7,095 bases of DNA. Origin: an uncultured Oscillospiraceae bacterium (lineage in GTDB: Bacteria > Bacillota > Clostridia > Oscillospirales > Ruminococcaceae). The stretch is taken from NCBI GenBank assembly GCA_900556525.1, contig USOZ01000092.1, positions 1-7,095 on the forward strand, given 5' to 3'. Both the position numbers and the translations under genes were made by a program. Numbering within the stretch: position 1 is the first letter of the stretch; every line of letters starts with the position of its first letter. The notes under the pieces are model-generated. The model saw only the letters and a list, made by a program, of their open reading frames with translations. It ran no database searches and had not been told where the DNA came from. Shown here piece by piece: positions 5,874 to 7,095 of this stretch.

Positions 5874-6587
5874 TTACTGATTTCCGATAACTCTTTCGAG
5901 CCCCTCTGCAATCTTCTCGTCGCGCTCCATCTGCTCCTGACGCTGATGAAGCTGAATTTCAAATACGAGCTTTGCGAGAAGCTCCTCCTGCTGCGGATCC
6001 GTGTTTATAAACTGACAGCCGTAGCCTTCCATTTCTCCGTCCAAATTGCGCTGTAAGCGAATTATCTTCGCCATGAGGCTGACCGTCCCGACATCAGAAC
6101 CGAACCTGATAAAAAGAACATCTCCGAGCGCGAACTGATGCTGCATCTGCGCAACAAAGATCCCGCCGATATTTATGTTTCTTATAACGCAGGTGAACGG
6201 GTCGTCGAGAGCGTAGCTGTCCTCGCCGCGCATAAATCCCGTAACAACGGCGTTCAGATTGGCTTCGACCTTAAAATAGCGCCGTCTTTCCGCCATGAGC
6301 GTTCCGTATTCGTTGCGTATCTGCACGTTTACCTGATTTGGCAGCGACATTTTCACAACGCCCGTATAGCGTATTCTGTCGCCGTTTTTCATATATGTAA
6401 TAACATACAGGCTTCGGTCGATCTCAAATTCGGGAAAATCCTTGCCTTTTATAATTATTATGTTGTCAACGGGTATATCGTCGATGAACATACGCGGAAA
6501 AGAGAGCTGATCCTTTTGCGCAACGACCAGCTTTCTGCCGGTAGCCGTTGTAAGCTCAATCTTCAGTATTTTATCGCGATCGAGCAT
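5874..6587 (-). CDS. YcgR-like PilZ-domain protein with altered binding motif
   Basis: The product is 237 aa and cytoplasmic. The layout is an N-terminal YcgR-type beta-barrel domain (about 1-95) followed by a C-terminal PilZ domain (about 98-215) and a charged helical tail. PilZ proteins of this layout act as c-di-GMP-responsive flagellar brakes in other bacteria. The motif that normally reads RxxxR is ERRRYFKV (R102...K106), so the second Arg is Lys. The second motif, D/NxSxxG, reads NINIGG (N137-G142), so Ser is replaced by Asn. Ligand binding is therefore plausible but not assured. The start at 6587 (MLDRDKIL) is chosen because GGGGGAGG lies 4 nt upstream; an in-frame ATG at 6626 lacks such a site and would place the RBS inside the gene. 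It is the first gene after a sigma-A promoter and precedes the cyclase by 75 bp. Confidence 0.85.
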   Translation of the reverse strand: MLDRDKILKIELTTATGRKLVVAQKDQLSFPRMFIDDIPVDNIIIIKGKDFPEFEIDRSLYVITYMKNGDRIRYTGVVKMSLPNQVNVQIRNEYGTLMAERRRYFKVEANLNAVVTGFMRGEDSYALDDPFTCVIRNINIGGIFVAQMQHQFALGDVLFIRFGSDVGTVSLMAKIIRLQRNLDGEMEGYGCQFINTDPQQEELLAKLVFEIQLHQRQEQMERDEKIAEGLERVIGNQ

Positions 6588-6654
6588 ATCGCCTCCCCCT
6601 TTCCGTGAAAAACACAGCCTGCCCAACGCAAAAAGAGCAAACCGCTTACTACTA

Positions 6655-6684
6655 ATTATACATTAAAATGCACAAAAAAGTCAA
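6655..6684 (-). promoter_or_regulatory. Sigma-A-like promoter of the PilZ/diguanylate cyclase genes
   Basis: On the minus strand, TTGACT (6679-6684) and TATAAT (6655-6660) are 18 bp apart, matching 11 of 12 consensus bases. Initiation near 6648 would give a leader of about 60 nt ending in the strong GGGGGAGG site of the PilZ gene. The short inverted elements ACCGCT (6641-6646) and AGCGGT (6686-6691) flank the promoter and could be regulator half-sites. Confidence 0.75.
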
Positions 6685-6774
6685 TAGCGGTAAGCAAATT
6701 TTTTTCCTTGTTTTTAAAAAACGGCAGGTAATCCATACAAAATAGCAAGCTGCACAAAATTCAGCGATTTATTT

Positions 6775-6825
6775 CACTTTTTTTGGGATTTTTTTGTTGA
6801 AATTCACAAAGAAATAAAAAAAGTG
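6775..6825. repeat. Long imperfect AT-rich inverted repeat
   Basis: The outer arms CACTTTTTTT (6775-6784) and AAAAAAAGTG (6816-6825) are perfect complements. Inside, ATTTTTTTGT (6788-6797) pairs with ACAAAGAAAT (6806-6815) with one G-U wobble. That gives a total of 20 pairs with only a GGG bulge (6785-6787) and an 8-nt loop. It lies between the two divergent promoters and would not be in either predicted transcript, so cruciform, curvature or protein-binding roles are possible. A/T homopolymer composition makes part of the pairing likely by chance. Confidence 0.5.
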
Positions 6826-6845
6826 TAAAAAAATATTTCTTTTGC

Positions 6846-6874
6846 TGTACAAGTCTCGAAAAAAACGGTATAAT
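6846..6874 (+). promoter_or_regulatory. Rightward sigma-A-like promoter
   Basis: TGTACA (6846-6851, 4 of 6 to the -35 consensus) and a perfect TATAAT (6869-6874) are 17 bp apart. A/T-tracts directly upstream resemble an UP element. Initiation near 6881 would give a leader of about 30 nt before the ATG at 6911, with AAGGAGG at 6897-6903 as the ribosome binding site. Confidence 0.7.
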
Positions 6875-6882
6875 TATAGTGT

Positions 6883-6897
6883 ATGAAAACGTTTGGA
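6883..6897 (+). promoter_or_regulatory. cre-like operator (CcpA/LacI-type palindrome)
   Basis: The 15-mer ATGAAAACGTTTGGA contains the palindrome AAACGTTT. It matches the Firmicute catabolite-responsive consensus WTGNAARCGNWWWCA at 13 of 15 positions, with two mismatches near the right end. It begins just downstream of the expected start site of the rightward promoter, where binding would block transcription. Other LacI-family regulators use similar sites. Confidence 0.35.
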
Positions 6898-6910
6898 AGG
6901 AGGCGCAGCG

Positions 6911-7095
6911 ATGCCGCGATATTTTCACTGCCGCACGGGCGGATATTCCGCGCGCGGAAAAGCAGTTATTCTCTGCGCCGCAGCTTTCTGCGCGGAAATA
7001 TGTATCGCCGCGTTTTTCGTCCTGATATTCAATTACTGCACGACTCCCGACCACGTCACTTCAGCCGCAATGCTGACGGTCATTTGCGCGGCTCT
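6911..7095 (+). CDS. Membrane protein, N-terminal fragment (runs off window)
   Basis: Only the first 61 complete codons are visible. The ATG has an excellent ribosome binding site, GGAAGGAGG, ending 7 nt upstream, and a promoter at 6846-6874, so the gene call is well supported. The N-terminus (MPRYFHCRTGGYSARGK) is basic, followed by a hydrophobic helix at about residues 18-42 and the beginning of a second near 53. Five cysteines occur in the first 45 residues. This fits a polytopic membrane protein or one with an N-terminal anchor. I do not recognise the family from this fragment. It is transcribed away from the PilZ gene and need not be related to flagella. Confidence 0.7.
   Translation, partial: MPRYFHCRTGGYSARGKAVILCAAAFCAEICIAAFFVLIFNYCTTPDHVTSAAMLTVICAA

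Larger units (their letters stand above)
6588..6910. other. Divergent intergenic regulatory region
   Basis: This 323-bp stretch carries no convincing gene. It is markedly AT-rich with many A- and T-tracts, unlike the flanking coding DNA. It holds the leftward promoter of the PilZ gene (6655-6684), a long imperfect hairpin (6775-6825), an A/T-tract resembling an UP element (about 6816-6843), the rightward promoter (6846-6874) and a cre-like palindrome (6883-6897). The A-tracts suggest intrinsic curvature between the two promoters. Confidence 0.7.

Noticed and set aside
6588..6648. Searched the PilZ leader and other gaps for a c-di-GMP riboswitch (GEMM-type)
   Set aside because: The leaders are too short (about 60 nt or less) and the conserved GEMM core was not seen.
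6761..7054. Minus-strand open frame of 97 codons in the divergent region
   Set aside because: It overlaps the start of the well-supported rightward gene and its promoter, and its carboxyl end is encoded by the A/T-tract DNA. There is no ribosome binding site or recognisable domain.

Overview
The window reads as a piece of a motile Clostridia-type Firmicute chromosome. The order flgB-flgC-fliE-fliF is the usual start of the large Gram-positive flagellar/chemotaxis operon. Shine-Dalgarno sites are strong (GGAGG or AAGGA), three sigma-A-like promoters can be read, and base composition is intermediate. I would guess an Oscillospirales-like gut or anaerobic lineage, but that is only an impression. 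Nothing points to a mobile element, CRISPR array, tRNA or rRNA.

Almost everything lies on the minus strand, so the biological order runs from high to low coordinates. From about 6650 down: a sigma-A promoter; a YcgR-like PilZ protein (6587-5874); a membrane-anchored sensor diguanylate cyclase with extracellular Cache-like, HAMP, PAS and GGDEF domains (5798-3828); a ParA/Soj-type ATPase with a basic AT-hook-like tail (3727-2903); a small ComFB-like protein whose start overlaps the parA stop by 4 nt (2906-2487); then a second good sigma-A promoter and flgB (2429-2055), flgC (2038-1547), fliE (1520-1200) and the first 382 codons of fliF (1146 to the window edge). On the plus strand a divergent membrane-protein gene begins at 6911, with its own promoter and a CcpA cre-like palindrome, and runs off the right end.

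The interest lies in the set of four genes in front of the flagellar rod/MS-ring operon. One makes c-di-GMP (GGDEF), one is a PilZ protein of the flagellar-brake type though with altered ligand-binding residues, and one resembles ComFB, a family with members reported to bind cyclic dinucleotides. Between them sits a ParA ATPase with no ParB; its translationally coupled partner is the ComFB-like protein. A reasonable hypothesis is a second-messenger-responsive positioning or segregation system tied to flagellar basal-body assembly, in which the ComFB-like protein takes the place of the usual ParA partner. This is inference from gene order and motifs and has not been demonstrated.

Regulation visible in the DNA: separate promoters for the signalling genes and for flgB, two mutually exclusive hairpins just ahead of the diguanylate cyclase ribosome binding site, a strong inverted repeat between the cyclase and parA, and an AT-rich 323-bp divergent intergenic region with a long imperfect hairpin.
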